NCBI GenBank assembly: GCA_003567475.1
Contig: PWZL01000037.1
Location: 1-45,909, forward strand
DNA from: Gammaproteobacteria bacterium
GTDB lineage: Bacteria; Pseudomonadota; Gammaproteobacteria; Steroidobacterales; PWYM01
DNA: 45,909 bases
Reading direction: 5' to 3'
Below are positions 14,204 through 23,170 of the stretch, in pieces (the first letter of the stretch is position 1; every line of letters starts with the position of its first letter). The notes beneath the pieces were generated by a model. That model did no database searches. It was not told where the DNA came from and was given only the letters and a program-made list of their open reading frames with translations. A program made the translations under genes and the position numbers.

Positions 14204-14874
14204 TGCGCCGGCTCCTGCTGGTGTTGCTGCTCGCCAATCTCGCCATGCTGGCGTGGCGCTATTGGGTGCTGGTGCCTGAGCCCGGGGAACCGCCGCCCTC
14301 CGCGCAGGACAGTGGGCTTGCCCTGGTCGACGCGCCGACCCTTGACGAGGTGCCGGTGGAGCGTCTCCCGCAGCTGCCCTCGCCGGCGCGTGAGGCCGTC
14401 ATACCGTCGGCGGCGGCTGCCCGGTGTGTGTCGATCGGGCCGTTTGCGACCCCGGAGGTGTCGGCGATGTTTGCGCAGCAGCTCCGGGAGGAGGGCATGT
14501 CACCGGTTCAGCAGGCCGAAGAGGGGCAGCTCTGGGCCGGCTACTGGCTGGTGGCCCTCTTCGACAGTCGGGACGATGCACGCGCCGCAGCCGAGCGGCT
14601 GCGCGAGGGCGGGGTGCCGGACGCCTATGTGATCCCCGGTGAGGAGACGTTCACGGTATCGCTGGGCCTGTTCACCCAGCGCCAGCGGGCCGAGCGTCTG
14701 CGCGAACAGGCGGAGGCCTTCGCCGTGCAGGCGGAGCTGCGTGACCGCTATCGCAGCGCCACGGTCTATCGCCTGCAACTCGAGGTGCCCGATGGTGTCG
14801 AGCTGCCGCCGCTGCCCGAGGGCGCGGCGGCCCGGGATGCGCAGATCCAGCCGGTGAGCTGTCCGCCGCGCTGA
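14203..14874 (+). CDS. SPOR-domain-like inner-membrane protein
   Basis: A 223-residue protein. The N-terminal LLLVLLLANLAMLAWRYW is a signal-anchor or membrane helix, followed by a Pro-rich linker (about 25-70). The C-terminal region CVSIGPFATPEVSAMFAQQL ... YWLVALFDSRDDARAAAERL ... VSLGLFTQRQRAERL has the two-fold repeated pattern of SPOR-type peptidoglycan-binding domains. SPOR proteins usually bind denuded septal glycan, so a cell-wall role is likely but unproven. The gene is coupled to coaX through a TGATG junction and ends just before the tRNA-Thr promoter. Confidence 0.75.
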   Translation: MRRLLLVLLLANLAMLAWRYWVLVPEPGEPPPSAQDSGLALVDAPTLDEVPVERLPQLPSPAREAVIPSAAAARCVSIGPFATPEVSAMFAQQLREEGMSPVQQAEEGQLWAGYWLVALFDSRDDARAAAERLREGGVPDAYVIPGEETFTVSLGLFTQRQRAERLREQAEAFAVQAELRDRYRSATVYRLQLEVPDGVELPPLPEGAAARDAQIQPVSCPPR

Positions 14875-14880
14875 CGCGCG

Positions 14881-14910
14881 TTGCCGGCGACTTCCCTGCG
14901 CGCCTACAAT
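14881..14910 (+). promoter_or_regulatory. Promoter of tRNA-Thr(UGU)
   Basis: TTGCCG (14881-14886), 18 bases, TACAAT (14905-14910). The predicted start is about 7 bases later, near 14917, and the tRNA begins at 14925. The spacing is right for a tRNA promoter. Confidence 0.65.
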
Positions 14911-14924
14911 CGTCGCTGGTTCAT

Positions 14925-15000
14925 GCCGCCGTAGCTCAGTTGGTAGAGCGTCCGCCTTGTAAGCGGAGGGTCGGGAGTTCGAGTCTCTCCGGCGGCACCA
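14925..15000 (+). tRNA. tRNA-Thr (anticodon UGU)
   Basis: 76 bases, a 7-bp GCCGCCG/CGGCGGC acceptor stem and encoded CCA. The anticodon loop CTTGTAA sits in a TCCGC/GCGGA stem, giving anticodon TGT. The sequence is close to E. coli thrU. In E. coli this tRNA leads the thrU-tyrU-glyT-thrT-tufB cluster; here the rest lies 30 kb away. Confidence 0.96.
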
Positions 15001-15172
15001 TTCCGGCGCCCTGGCCGAGCGTGCCGCGCCCGGCGCCCCCGCAGGTGGGAATGTCATTCTGATTCAGTGCGCCGGACGGGCAACTGTCCGTCGACTACCG
15101 TCCAGGGGGGATTTCTATCGGCCGCGGGGTATGGTTCACGGCGGGCCACAGTCCGGCAGTCGGGAGCCGGTC

Positions 15173-15238
15173 ATGGCGCTGCTGCGCACGCCCTCGGCGC
15201 TCACCGTAGCGTTCTTGGCAGGCTGCCCCGCGGATTGA
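15173..15238 (+). CDS. Candidate 21-residue mini-lipoprotein ORF
   Basis: In the otherwise gene-free 275-base gap behind tRNA-Thr lies an ATG with GGGAG 6 bases upstream. It encodes a short signal-like peptide ending LAGCPAD before a stop. The LAGC is a good lipobox, so after processing only a four-residue lipidated peptide would remain. It could be a tiny lipoprotein, the broken 5' end of a former lipoprotein gene, or chance. The next gene starts 37 bases downstream. Nothing else supports expression. Confidence 0.25.
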   Translation: MALLRTPSALTVAFLAGCPAD

Positions 15239-15275
15239 TCGATCCGACCCGGGCCGGAAGACACGGGAGTCACCC

Positions 15276-16955
15276 ATGCATTACTGGTTCATCGGCGTCG
15301 GCGCGGCCGTCCTGCTGCTGATCGGCGCCATCGCGAGCGCCTGGCCGCCGGTGTTGTGGTCGCTGCTGCTGATCGGGCCGCTGCTGCTGTTGGGTGTGCA
15401 TGACATGCTGCAGCGCGAGCACTCGGTGCGGCGGAACTACCCGCTGGTGGGCCGGGGTCGCTGGGTCATGGAGGGGTTGCGGCCCTATGTCCGCCAGTAC
15501 CTGCTGGAATCCGATACCGACGGGGCACCGATCAACCGGATGTTCCGCGCGGTGGTCTACCAGCGCGCCAAGCTGGCACTGGATACCGTGCCCTTCGGCA
15601 CCCGGGTGGATACCTACCGTCCCGGCTACGAGTGGATCGGTCACTCGATTTCGGCCATCCCGGTCACCGAAGTCGAGGAGGATGCGCTGCGGGTCCGGAT
15701 CGGTGGACCGGACTGCACGCAGCCCTACTCGGCCAGCGTACTCAACATTTCCGCGATGAGCTTCGGGTCTCTCAGCGCCAATGCCTTGCGTGCGCTCAAC
15801 CGCGGCGCTGCCCGCGGCGGTTTCTGCCACAACACCGGCGAGGGTGGGCTGAGCCCGTATCACCTCGAGGGCGGCGATCTGGTGTGGCAGATCGGCACGG
15901 GGTATTTTGGCTGTCGCGATGCCGACGGCCGGTTTCACCCGGAGGCTTTCCGCGAGAAGGCGGGCCTGGCGGCGGTGAAGCTCATCGAACTCAAGCTCTC
16001 GCAGGGCGCCAAGCCGGGCCACGGCGGGATTCTGCCGGCGGCCAAGAACACACCCGAAATCGCCCGCATCCGCGGAGTGTCGCCCTGGACCCAGGTGGAC
16101 TCACCCGCGGCGCACTCCGCGTTCGATTCACCGCTCGGCCTGATGCATTTCATCGCGACGCTCCGCGAGCTCTCGGGCGGCAAGCCGGTCGGGTTCAAAC
16201 TGGCCATCGGTCGTCGCAGCGAATTCATCGGGATCTGCAAGGCCATGCTCGAGACCGGCATCACGCCGGACTTCATTACCGTCGATGGCGGCGAGGGCGG
16301 CACCGGCGCCGCCCCGCTGGAATATGCCAACTCCATCGGCATGCCGTTGCGCGAGGCGCTGGCGTTCGTCGACGACTGCCTGATCGGCTACGGGCTGCGC
16401 GCGCGGGTGCGGGTGATCGCGGCGGGCAAGATCCTCAGTGGCTTTCACATGGTGAAGAACCTCGCGCTTGGCGCGGACCTCTGTAACAGCGCCCGCGGCA
16501 TGATGCTGGCACTGGGCTGCGTGCAGTCGCTGACCTGCAACACCAACCGCTGCCCCACCGGCGTGGCGACCCAGGATCCGCGGCTGGTGCGGGGGCTGGT
16601 GGTCGCCGACAAGGCCGAGCGGGTAGCCAATTACCACGCGAGGACGGTCCATGCCGTCGCCGAAATCATCGCTTCGGCCGGCCTGCGCCACACCGATGAA
16701 CTGGATCGCACGCACGTGTTCCGGCGTGTCAGCCCGGCCGAGATCAGGCGCTACGACCAGCTTTTCCCGGTGATGCCTCCCGGGGCGCTGCTGGGGGACG
16801 AGCTGCCCGAGTCCTACGCCCTCGATGTGGAGGAGGCGGCGGTCGACAGTTTTCTGCCGCGCCGCCACCTTGCCGAACGGGAGCAGCGTGAGTCCGCGTC
16901 ACGTGCACGCACGCGCAGCGAGGACGTCAAGGAGACGGCGGTTGAGCCCCGCTGA
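15276..16955 (+). CDS. FMN-binding glutamate-synthase-domain protein, membrane-anchored
   Basis: A 559-residue protein. Two N-terminal hydrophobic segments (about 5-45) anchor it. From about residue 75 it matches the GltB central/FMN domain (Glu_synthase): NISAMSFGSLSANALRALN, GEGGLSPYHL, GAKPGHGGILP, TVDGGEGGTGAAP and the Cys-rich CVQSLTCNTNRCPTGVATQ. The glutaminase domain of glutamate synthase is absent, so it is the stand-alone family whose reaction is unclear. FMN binding and an iron-sulfur-like cysteine cluster are inferred from the motifs. The SLC13 transporter follows 60 bases later on the same strand and could be cotranscribed. A long Arg/Glu tail follows the domain. Confidence 0.88.
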   Translation: MHYWFIGVGAAVLLLIGAIASAWPPVLWSLLLIGPLLLLGVHDMLQREHSVRRNYPLVGRGRWVMEGLRPYVRQYLLESDTDGAPINRMFRAVVYQRAKLALDTVPFGTRVDTYRPGYEWIGHSISAIPVTEVEEDALRVRIGGPDCTQPYSASVLNISAMSFGSLSANALRALNRGAARGGFCHNTGEGGLSPYHLEGGDLVWQIGTGYFGCRDADGRFHPEAFREKAGLAAVKLIELKLSQGAKPGHGGILPAAKNTPEIARIRGVSPWTQVDSPAAHSAFDSPLGLMHFIATLRELSGGKPVGFKLAIGRRSEFIGICKAMLETGITPDFITVDGGEGGTGAAPLEYANSIGMPLREALAFVDDCLIGYGLRARVRVIAAGKILSGFHMVKNLALGADLCNSARGMMLALGCVQSLTCNTNRCPTGVATQDPRLVRGLVVADKAERVANYHARTVHAVAEIIASAGLRHTDELDRTHVFRRVSPAEIRRYDQLFPVMPPGALLGDELPESYALDVEEAAVDSFLPRRHLAEREQRESASRARTRSEDVKETAVEPR

Positions 16956-17015
16956 GGCGGCCGGCCGGGGCGCGGTCGATCGTGTCTCGAGCAGCGCTGT
17001 CATCGAGGCACCGAG

Positions 17016-18464
17016 ATGCTGAGACGGGTGGGCTTCTGGCTCGGTGTGGGCGCCTTCCTGGTGCTGCAGGCCCTGCCGGTGCCGCCTGGGCTCTCGGTCG
17101 CCGCGTGGCAGACGGCCGCTGTGGCGGTCCTGATGGGGACCTGGTGGTTTACCGAGGCGGTGCCGATCCCGATCACCGGATCGCTGCCGTTCGTGCTGCT
17201 GCCACTGCTCGGCGTGCAGGAGGCCGCGACCGTCAGCAGCAACTATATGGCGCCTGTGCTGTTCCTGGTGCTGGGCGGCGCCATCCTGGGGCTTGCGACC
17301 GAAAAGTGGGGGCTGCATCGACGCCTCGCGCTGCTGCTGGTCAAGCGCAGCCGTCCCGAGCCCCATCACCTGGTGCTGGCGCTGATGCTGGCGACGGCCG
17401 TGATGTCGATGATCGTCAACAACACCGCCACCACGGTGATGATGTTGCCCATCGCCGCCGCCATTGCCACCGCCGTGACTGCCCCGGCCGGCGGTATCGA
17501 CGAGTCGGCACGGCGACAGTTTTTCTGCGCGATTTTCCTGTCCATCGCCCTGGCCTCGAACATGGGCGGGTTCATCACGCCCGTCGGGACACCGGTCAAC
17601 CCGGTGGTGATGGAACTGCTGAACCGGCAGTTTGGCGTGGAGCTGAGCTTTCTCCAGTGGATGGGCTTCGGCCTGCCGCTGGTGGCTCTGGCCCTCCCGA
17701 CGGCATGGTGGTTCATCACCCGCGAGCTGCGTCGCGCCCATTATCCGACGCTCTCGCGTGCCGACATCGCCGCAGCGGTCGGCGAACAGGGGCCGCTGAC
17801 CGGGCCCGAGTGGCGCGTGATCGGCGTGCTGGCGCTGACCAGCATCACGTGGATCGCGCTGCCTTGGCTGCGCTCCCTGGCGCCGGCGCTGGCGGCCTTG
17901 TCGGCGCCGACGGTCGCGATGCTCGCGGCGCTGGCGCTGTGCCTGCTGCCGAGCGGCGCGCCGCAAAGCGCTACCGGGGCGCGTGACGAGCGTCTGCTCG
18001 AATGGCGGGATTGCCAGAAAGCGCCGTGGTTTCTCGTGTTCCTGCTGGGCGGTGGCCTGGCCCTGGCCGACGCCATCGTCAGCACCGGACTCAGCGACTG
18101 GATCGGCGCGGCACTGGGTGGGGTGTCGGCCCTGCCCTATCTGCTGCTGCTGGTCGTGGTGGCGCTGATCTGCATCGCGGTGACCGAGTGCTCCTCGCAG
18201 GTGGGCACTGCGGTGACCTTCATGCCGATCGTGGCTGCCCTGGCGATTGCCGGCGGGCATGACCCGGTGCCGGTGGCGCTGGCCGCCGGCCTGGCGGCCA
18301 GCTGGGGCGTGGCCAACCCGGCCGGGACATCCTCCAACGCCATGGTGATCGCCACCGGGCATGTGCCGGTGGCGCGCTTCATCCGCACGGGTCTGTTCGT
18401 CGATCTGCTGGGTGCACTGCTGATCGCGCTGGTCTGCGCGACGGTGGTCCGCGTCATTCTGTAA
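17016..18464 (+). CDS. SLC13/DASS-family anion:sodium symporter
   Basis: A 482-residue inner-membrane transporter with about eleven helices. The two family SNT-type ion/substrate motifs are visible as MSMIVNNTATTVMMLPIA (about residue 130) and NPAGTSSNAMVIATGHVP (about 435). The N-terminal WWFTEAVPIPITGSLPFVLLPLLGV is also diagnostic. Members carry dicarboxylates, citrate or sulfate with sodium. The substrate here is not determined, though association with a glutamate-synthase-like enzyme makes a carboxylate plausible. The 3' end overlaps the convergent Lrp gene by 11 bases. Confidence 0.9.
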   Translation: MLRRVGFWLGVGAFLVLQALPVPPGLSVAAWQTAAVAVLMGTWWFTEAVPIPITGSLPFVLLPLLGVQEAATVSSNYMAPVLFLVLGGAILGLATEKWGLHRRLALLLVKRSRPEPHHLVLALMLATAVMSMIVNNTATTVMMLPIAAAIATAVTAPAGGIDESARRQFFCAIFLSIALASNMGGFITPVGTPVNPVVMELLNRQFGVELSFLQWMGFGLPLVALALPTAWWFITRELRRAHYPTLSRADIAAAVGEQGPLTGPEWRVIGVLALTSITWIALPWLRSLAPALAALSAPTVAMLAALALCLLPSGAPQSATGARDERLLEWRDCQKAPWFLVFLLGGGLALADAIVSTGLSDWIGAALGGVSALPYLLLLVVVALICIAVTECSSQVGTAVTFMPIVAALAIAGGHDPVPVALAAGLAASWGVANPAGTSSNAMVIATGHVPVARFIRTGLFVDLLGALLIALVCATVVRVIL

Positions 18465-18963
18465 GCGGCGCCGTCGCGCCGCGCGGGCCATGGGGGTCCA
18501 GCGGCAGTTCCGTGCGGTAGACCACCTGCTTCAGCGCCAGTCCCGACTGGATGTTGGCCACCCCTGGAATGCGCGTCAGCGTGTCGGCGAGAAAGCGCTC
18601 GTAGCTTTCGAGGTCCGGCACCACGATGCGCAGCAGGTAATCGCTGCTGCCGGTCATCAGGTAGCACTCCATGACCTCCGGGCAGCACTCGATCTGGCGC
18701 TCGAATTCGACGAGAGCCGCGCGTTCCTGCGAGCGCAGCGACACGTTCACCACCACGCTGATGGGCAGACCGACCGCGCGCGGGTCCACCAGGGCCACGT
18801 AGCGCTTGAGAATACCGGCGCGCTCCAGGGCCCGCACCCGTCGCAGGCACGGCGAGGCGGACAGGCCGACGCGCTCGGCCAGCTCGGCATTGCTGATGCG
18901 GGCGTCGTTCTGCAGGTGTTGCAGGATGCGGTAGTCGATACGGTCCAGGGCAGAGATTGGCAT
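18454..18963 (-). CDS. Lrp/AsnC-family transcriptional regulator
   Basis: A 169-residue regulator. The N-terminal helix-turn-helix reads LDRIDYRILQHLQNDARIS ... AELAERVGLSASPCLRRV. The C-terminal RAM (ligand-binding) domain includes PEVMECYLMTGSSDYLLRIVV and LTRIPGVANIQSGLALKQV. It would form dimers and octamers and respond to an amino acid. The ATG at 18963 is chosen for the usual start near ALDRIDYRIL; no strong Shine-Dalgarno sequence is visible. It is divergent from aceE with 143 bases between them, so aceEF is a natural candidate target. That link is inference. Confidence 0.92.
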   Translation of the reverse strand: MPISALDRIDYRILQHLQNDARISNAELAERVGLSASPCLRRVRALERAGILKRYVALVDPRAVGLPISVVVNVSLRSQERAALVEFERQIECCPEVMECYLMTGSSDYLLRIVVPDLESYERFLADTLTRIPGVANIQSGLALKQVVYRTELPLDPHGPRGATAPLTE

Positions 18964-19106
18964 ATCATTGCGCAAATCGTTAAACAAGCAGCAGATAATG
19001 CCATCAAAGGAGGTTCAGGAGCCATAGTTTGCAATCGGTGATCGTCTCCGCCGGGTAAAATGAGGGGCTGGCCCTGGCGCGCTGCGCGCCTGCAGCGGAG
19101 AGTTCC

Positions 19107-21770
19107 ATGGCGGCACAACTGATCGATGCGCTGGCGGAAGACCGCCAGGAATGGCTGGACTCCATCGACTATATCCGGCGCGAATATGGTGAGGAGGGCG
19201 TGCGCGCCATTCTGCGTGCGGTGCAGGATCACGCGGTGGCGCGCGGTGTGGTGCTGAGCGAGGCCACCCTCAATACCCCCTACATCAACACCATCCCGTC
19301 GAGCGATCAGCCCGCCTACCCGGGGGATCTCGAACTCGAGAAGCGCATCGAGAACTGGCTGCGCTGGAATGCCATGGCCATGGTGCTGCAGGCGCAGGAC
19401 TCAGGGGCCGGCGTCGGCGGCCACATCGCCACCTACGCCTCGGCAGCCACCCAGCTGGAAGTGGGCTTCAACCATTGTTTCCGGGCACGCAGCGAGGACT
19501 ATGGCGGAGATCTCGTGATGCCGCAGCCGCATGCCTCGCCGGGCATCTACGCGCGCGCGTTCCTGGAGGGCCGCCTGAGTGCCGAACAGCTGGCCAACTT
19601 CCGCCGCGAACTCGGTGAGGGCGGTGGCCTGCCGTCGTACCCGCACCCGCGCTCGCTGCCGGCCTTCTGGCAGGTGCCGAATGCCTCGATGGGCCTGTCC
19701 ACGCCGGCGGCCATCTACCAGGCCCGCTTTGCCAAGTATCTCGAGAACCGCGGCCTCAAGCCCACCAACGGTGGGCGGGTGTGGTGTTTCATCGGCGATG
19801 GCGAGGCCGACGAACCCGAGGTGCTCGGCACCATCAACATCGCCGCGCGCGAGAAGCTCGACAATCTGGTGCTGGTCATCAACTGCAACCTGCAGCGTCT
19901 CGACGGCCCGGTGCGCGGCAACGGCAAGATCATCCAGGAACTCGAGCGCAGTTTCCGCGGCGCCGACTGGAATGTCATCAAGGTGATCTGGGGCAGCGGC
20001 TGGGACGCGCTGCTCGCACAGGACCATGAGGGCGTGCTGCGCCGGCGCATGGAAGAGGCGGTCGATGGCGATTACCAGTACTACTCGGTGCTGCCCGGCA
20101 ACGTGCAGCGCGAGCACTGGGTTGAAGGCAATCCCGTACTCGAGCGCATGATGAACACGCTCACCGATGAGGAGATCAGGCGCATCCGTCGTGGCGGGCA
20201 GGACCCGAAGAAAGTGTTCGCCGCCTACCAGCGGGCCATGGTCGCCAGCGGCCGCCCGACGGTCATTCTTGTGAAGACCGTGAAAGGCGACGGGTTGGGG
20301 GCCTCGGCGCAGGGCCGCAACACCGCTCACCAGAAAAAGAACTTCAGCGCAGAGGAGCGTCTGGCCGTGGCCCGGGACCTCGGCATTCCGCTGTCGGACG
20401 AGGCGGTGATGCGTGCCGAGTTCTATCGGCCCGACGAAGACAGTATCGAGCTTCGCTATCTGCGTGAACATCGCGAGGCACTGGGCGGCTACCTGCCTGA
20501 GCGGCGGGTCGAGTGTCCCGCGCTGTCGGCACCGACACTCGAGGAATTCGCCGAGTTCCTGCAGGGCAGCGGTGACCGTGAGGCCTCGACCACCGCAGTC
20601 ATCGTGCGCATGCTTGCGCGGCTGCTGCGCCATGAGCGTCTCGGGCGCTATGTGGTGCCGATCGTGCCCGACGAGGCGCGGACGTTCGGCATGGATGGCT
20701 TGTTCAAGGTGGCCGGCATCTACTCGCCGGAGGGCCAGTGCTACACGCCCGTGGATGCCGACACGCTGTTGCCCTACCGCGAGGCCAGTGACGGACAGAT
20801 CCTCCAGGAAGGCATCTGCGAGACCGGCGCGATGGCCTCGTTTCTCGCGGCCGGTACCGCCTACGCAGTGCACGGCGTGCCGACCATCCCGTTCTACATC
20901 TTCTATTCGATCTTCGGGTTCCAGCGGGTCGGCGACATGATCTGGTCGGCGGCCGACATGCTCTGCCGCGGCTTTCTGCTGGGGGGTACCGCCGGGCGGA
21001 CCACGCTGAACGGCGAGGGTCTGCAGCATCAGGACGGTCACTCGCACGTGCTGGCGAGCACGGTACCGAACCTGCGGAGCTACGACCCCGCGTTTGCCTA
21101 CGAACTGGCCATCATCGTGCGCGAGGGCATCGAGGCGATGTATGCCCGCCAGGAAAAGGTCTTCTATTACCTGACGGTGTACAACGAGACCTACGCCATG
21201 CCGCCCATGCCCGTCCACGTCAGCCCCGAGGACGTGCTCTCCGGTGGCTACCTGTTCCGCGAAGGCGAGGGCGAGGGTCTGCCGGTGGCGCTGCTGGCCA
21301 GTGGCAGCATCATGCAACAGGCGCTGGCCGCAGTGCCGCTGCTCGAGGCGCGTGGGTGTCGCGTGAGCGTCTACAGCATCACCAGCTTCGTCGAACTGGC
21401 CCGCGAGGCCGAGGCCTGTGAGCGTGAGCACCGGCTTGCGCCCTCCGCGTCCCGTCGAACCTCACGAGTGGCCGCGCTGTTCGGCGAGCACCCAGGTGCC
21501 GTGGTTGCGGTGAGCGATTACATGAAGGCGCTGCCGAACGGCATCGCCCGCTGGATGCCCGCGGGCTTCACGGCGCTCGGCACCGATGGCTTCGGGCTGA
21601 GCGAGAGCCGCGCGCGGCTGCGCGATCACTTCGAGATCGATGCGACCCACATTGCCCGGGCCGCGCTGGTGAGCCTGGCTGATCGCGGACTGTTGACAAG
21701 CGATGCGCTCGAGGCCTCGCTGACGGGTCTCGAGGTCTCGTCCGACCGTCTCGATCCCACCGCCCGCTGA
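19107..21770 (+). CDS. aceE: Pyruvate dehydrogenase E1 component, homodimeric type
   Basis: An 887-residue thiamine-diphosphate enzyme that decarboxylates pyruvate and reductively acetylates the E2 lipoyl group. The length matches E. coli AceE (887). The ThDP/Mg motif is at about 230: GDGEADEPEVLGTINIA running to LVINCNLQRLDGPVRG. The N-terminal EWLDSIDYIRREYG, KTVKGDGLGASAQGRN and GFQRVGDMIWSAADMLCRGF are also characteristic. The start at 19107 has GGAGAG five bases upstream. It lies 12 bases before aceF, and no lpd gene follows aceF. Confidence 0.97.
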   Translation: MAAQLIDALAEDRQEWLDSIDYIRREYGEEGVRAILRAVQDHAVARGVVLSEATLNTPYINTIPSSDQPAYPGDLELEKRIENWLRWNAMAMVLQAQDSGAGVGGHIATYASAATQLEVGFNHCFRARSEDYGGDLVMPQPHASPGIYARAFLEGRLSAEQLANFRRELGEGGGLPSYPHPRSLPAFWQVPNASMGLSTPAAIYQARFAKYLENRGLKPTNGGRVWCFIGDGEADEPEVLGTINIAAREKLDNLVLVINCNLQRLDGPVRGNGKIIQELERSFRGADWNVIKVIWGSGWDALLAQDHEGVLRRRMEEAVDGDYQYYSVLPGNVQREHWVEGNPVLERMMNTLTDEEIRRIRRGGQDPKKVFAAYQRAMVASGRPTVILVKTVKGDGLGASAQGRNTAHQKKNFSAEERLAVARDLGIPLSDEAVMRAEFYRPDEDSIELRYLREHREALGGYLPERRVECPALSAPTLEEFAEFLQGSGDREASTTAVIVRMLARLLRHERLGRYVVPIVPDEARTFGMDGLFKVAGIYSPEGQCYTPVDADTLLPYREASDGQILQEGICETGAMASFLAAGTAYAVHGVPTIPFYIFYSIFGFQRVGDMIWSAADMLCRGFLLGGTAGRTTLNGEGLQHQDGHSHVLASTVPNLRSYDPAFAYELAIIVREGIEAMYARQEKVFYYLTVYNETYAMPPMPVHVSPEDVLSGGYLFREGEGEGLPVALLASGSIMQQALAAVPLLEARGCRVSVYSITSFVELAREAEACEREHRLAPSASRRTSRVAALFGEHPGAVVAVSDYMKALPNGIARWMPAGFTALGTDGFGLSESRARLRDHFEIDATHIARAALVSLADRGLLTSDALEASLTGLEVSSDRLDPTAR

Positions 21771-21782
21771 GGAGACTGAACA

Positions 21783-23120
21783 ATGGCCGAGACCTGGCAG
21801 GTGCCTGCGCTGGGCGATGGAGTGAGCGAAGGCGTGGTGGCACGTCTGGTGGTGACCGCGGGCACACGGGTGTCCGAGGGTGATCCGCTGCTCGAGATCG
21901 AGACCGACAAGGTCGTCATGGAAGTGCCCGCGCCAGCCGACGGCGTGGTCGAGGCGTGGCTGGTCGCGGAAGGCGACACGCTGACCGAAGGCGCGGCCTA
22001 CGTACAGGTTGTCGCAGGAGACGCGGGTAGAGCGCCCGTGGACACCGAGGTCGAGACCAAGGCCGAGACCGGCGCGATGCCAGACGCGGCGGATCCGGCC
22101 GAGCAGGCCGCAGAGGCCGAGGCTCCGGTCGTCGAGCCTGCGCCGCAGGTGATGCCGGTCGAGCCGTCGCCCGAGCCCGCGCCACCGCCGAAGATGACCG
22201 TCACCAGCGACGCAGAGCCCGCACCGGCCGGCCCGGCTGCCCGGCGCCTGGCCCGGGAGCTGGGTGTGGACATTGCGCAGGTGACAGGCACCGGCCGGCG
22301 CGGCCGGATCAGCAAGCAGGACGTCAAACGTCATGTGCGCGAGCACCAGGCGGCGGACGCCAGCGGCGCCGGCGTGACCGGCACGCCCGCGCCGGGCATG
22401 GCGGCGGTCCTGCCGGATCTGTCCGCTTTTGGTCCGGTTACCGTGCACCCGCTGGACGGGATCGGACGGGCGGTGGCTGGCAACATGCAGCGCGCCTGGC
22501 GGGAGGTGCCGCACGCCTGGGTTACGCGCGAGGTGGGAATCGATGCGCTGGCCGAGGCGCGGGCGCGGCTGCGCGCGCGCCATCCGGACCTGCCACTGAC
22601 CATGACCGCGCTGCTGGCCGTCGCACTGGCGCGCGTGCTGCGGGAGTTCCCCTGGATCAACGCCGCCTATGACGCGCAGGCCCAGGCCCGCGTGCTGCGC
22701 GAGAACGTGCATCTCGGCGTCGCCGTCGACACGCCGCGCGGGCTGGTCGTGCCGGTGCTGCGCGATGCCGATCGGCTTGGAATCGCCGAGCTCGCGACCC
22801 GTCTCGCGGCCCTGGCGGAGGCGGCCCGCGAGGGCCGTCTGTCCGCGGCCGACCTCCGCGGCGGCAGCCTCACGCTCTCCAATCTCGGTGGCCTGGGCGC
22901 GACGTCGCTCCTGCCGATGGTGAACTGGCCGGAGGTGGCCATTCTCGGCGTCGGCGCCAGCGAGCAGCGCCTGCGTCTGGTGGATGGCGAAGTGGTTGCC
23001 GAAACGCGTCTGTCGCTGACACTCGGCTTCGATCATCGGGTGATCAATGGTGCGGATGCCGCGCGGCTGCTGGCGCGGCTGGCGGAACGTCTGGAGGAGC
23101 CATTGGCGTTGGCGTTGTAG
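21783..23120 (+). CDS. aceF: Dihydrolipoyllysine acetyltransferase (PDH E2)
   Basis: A 445-residue E2 core subunit. One lipoyl domain (1-78) carries its lipoylated Lys in ETDKVVMEV at residue 43. An Ala/Pro/Glu linker (about 85-140) follows, then the E1/E3-binding domain RRLARELGVDIAQVTGTGRRGRISKQDV (about 152-185) split across the motif, and the catalytic domain ending SLTLGFDHRVINGADAARLL. The catalytic Asp is Asn (HRVINGA), which is also seen in Azotobacter E2p and does not imply loss of activity. It has a single lipoyl domain where E. coli has three. It is cotranscribed with aceE (12-base gap). Confidence 0.96.
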   Translation: MAETWQVPALGDGVSEGVVARLVVTAGTRVSEGDPLLEIETDKVVMEVPAPADGVVEAWLVAEGDTLTEGAAYVQVVAGDAGRAPVDTEVETKAETGAMPDAADPAEQAAEAEAPVVEPAPQVMPVEPSPEPAPPPKMTVTSDAEPAPAGPAARRLARELGVDIAQVTGTGRRGRISKQDVKRHVREHQAADASGAGVTGTPAPGMAAVLPDLSAFGPVTVHPLDGIGRAVAGNMQRAWREVPHAWVTREVGIDALAEARARLRARHPDLPLTMTALLAVALARVLREFPWINAAYDAQAQARVLRENVHLGVAVDTPRGLVVPVLRDADRLGIAELATRLAALAEAAREGRLSAADLRGGSLTLSNLGGLGATSLLPMVNWPEVAILGVGASEQRLRLVDGEVVAETRLSLTLGFDHRVINGADAARLLARLAERLEEPLALAL

Positions 23121-23170
23121 TGCGCAGGTCCCCGATACGCCTTCCTTAACTGTGCGAAAGCCTTTTTGCG

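Noticed and set aside
14990-15010. tRNA-Thr 3' end as an integration site
   Set aside because: I see no repeat of the tRNA 3' end in the following 30 kb and no integrase gene.
19006-19013. Perfect Shine-Dalgarno AAAGGAGG upstream of aceE
   Set aside because: No start codon follows at proper distance (ATA follows), and aceE has its own GGAGAG near its ATG.
19401-21431. Long open frame (676 codons) on the strand opposite aceE
   Set aside because: It is a codon-bias shadow of aceE in GC-rich DNA. It has no recognisable domain, no ribosome-binding site and low-complexity His/Arg/Gln composition.
23035-23060. Asn in place of Asp in AceF catalytic motif HRVINGAD
   Set aside because: The same change occurs in active E2p enzymes of the Azotobacter/Pseudomonas type, so it is not odd.
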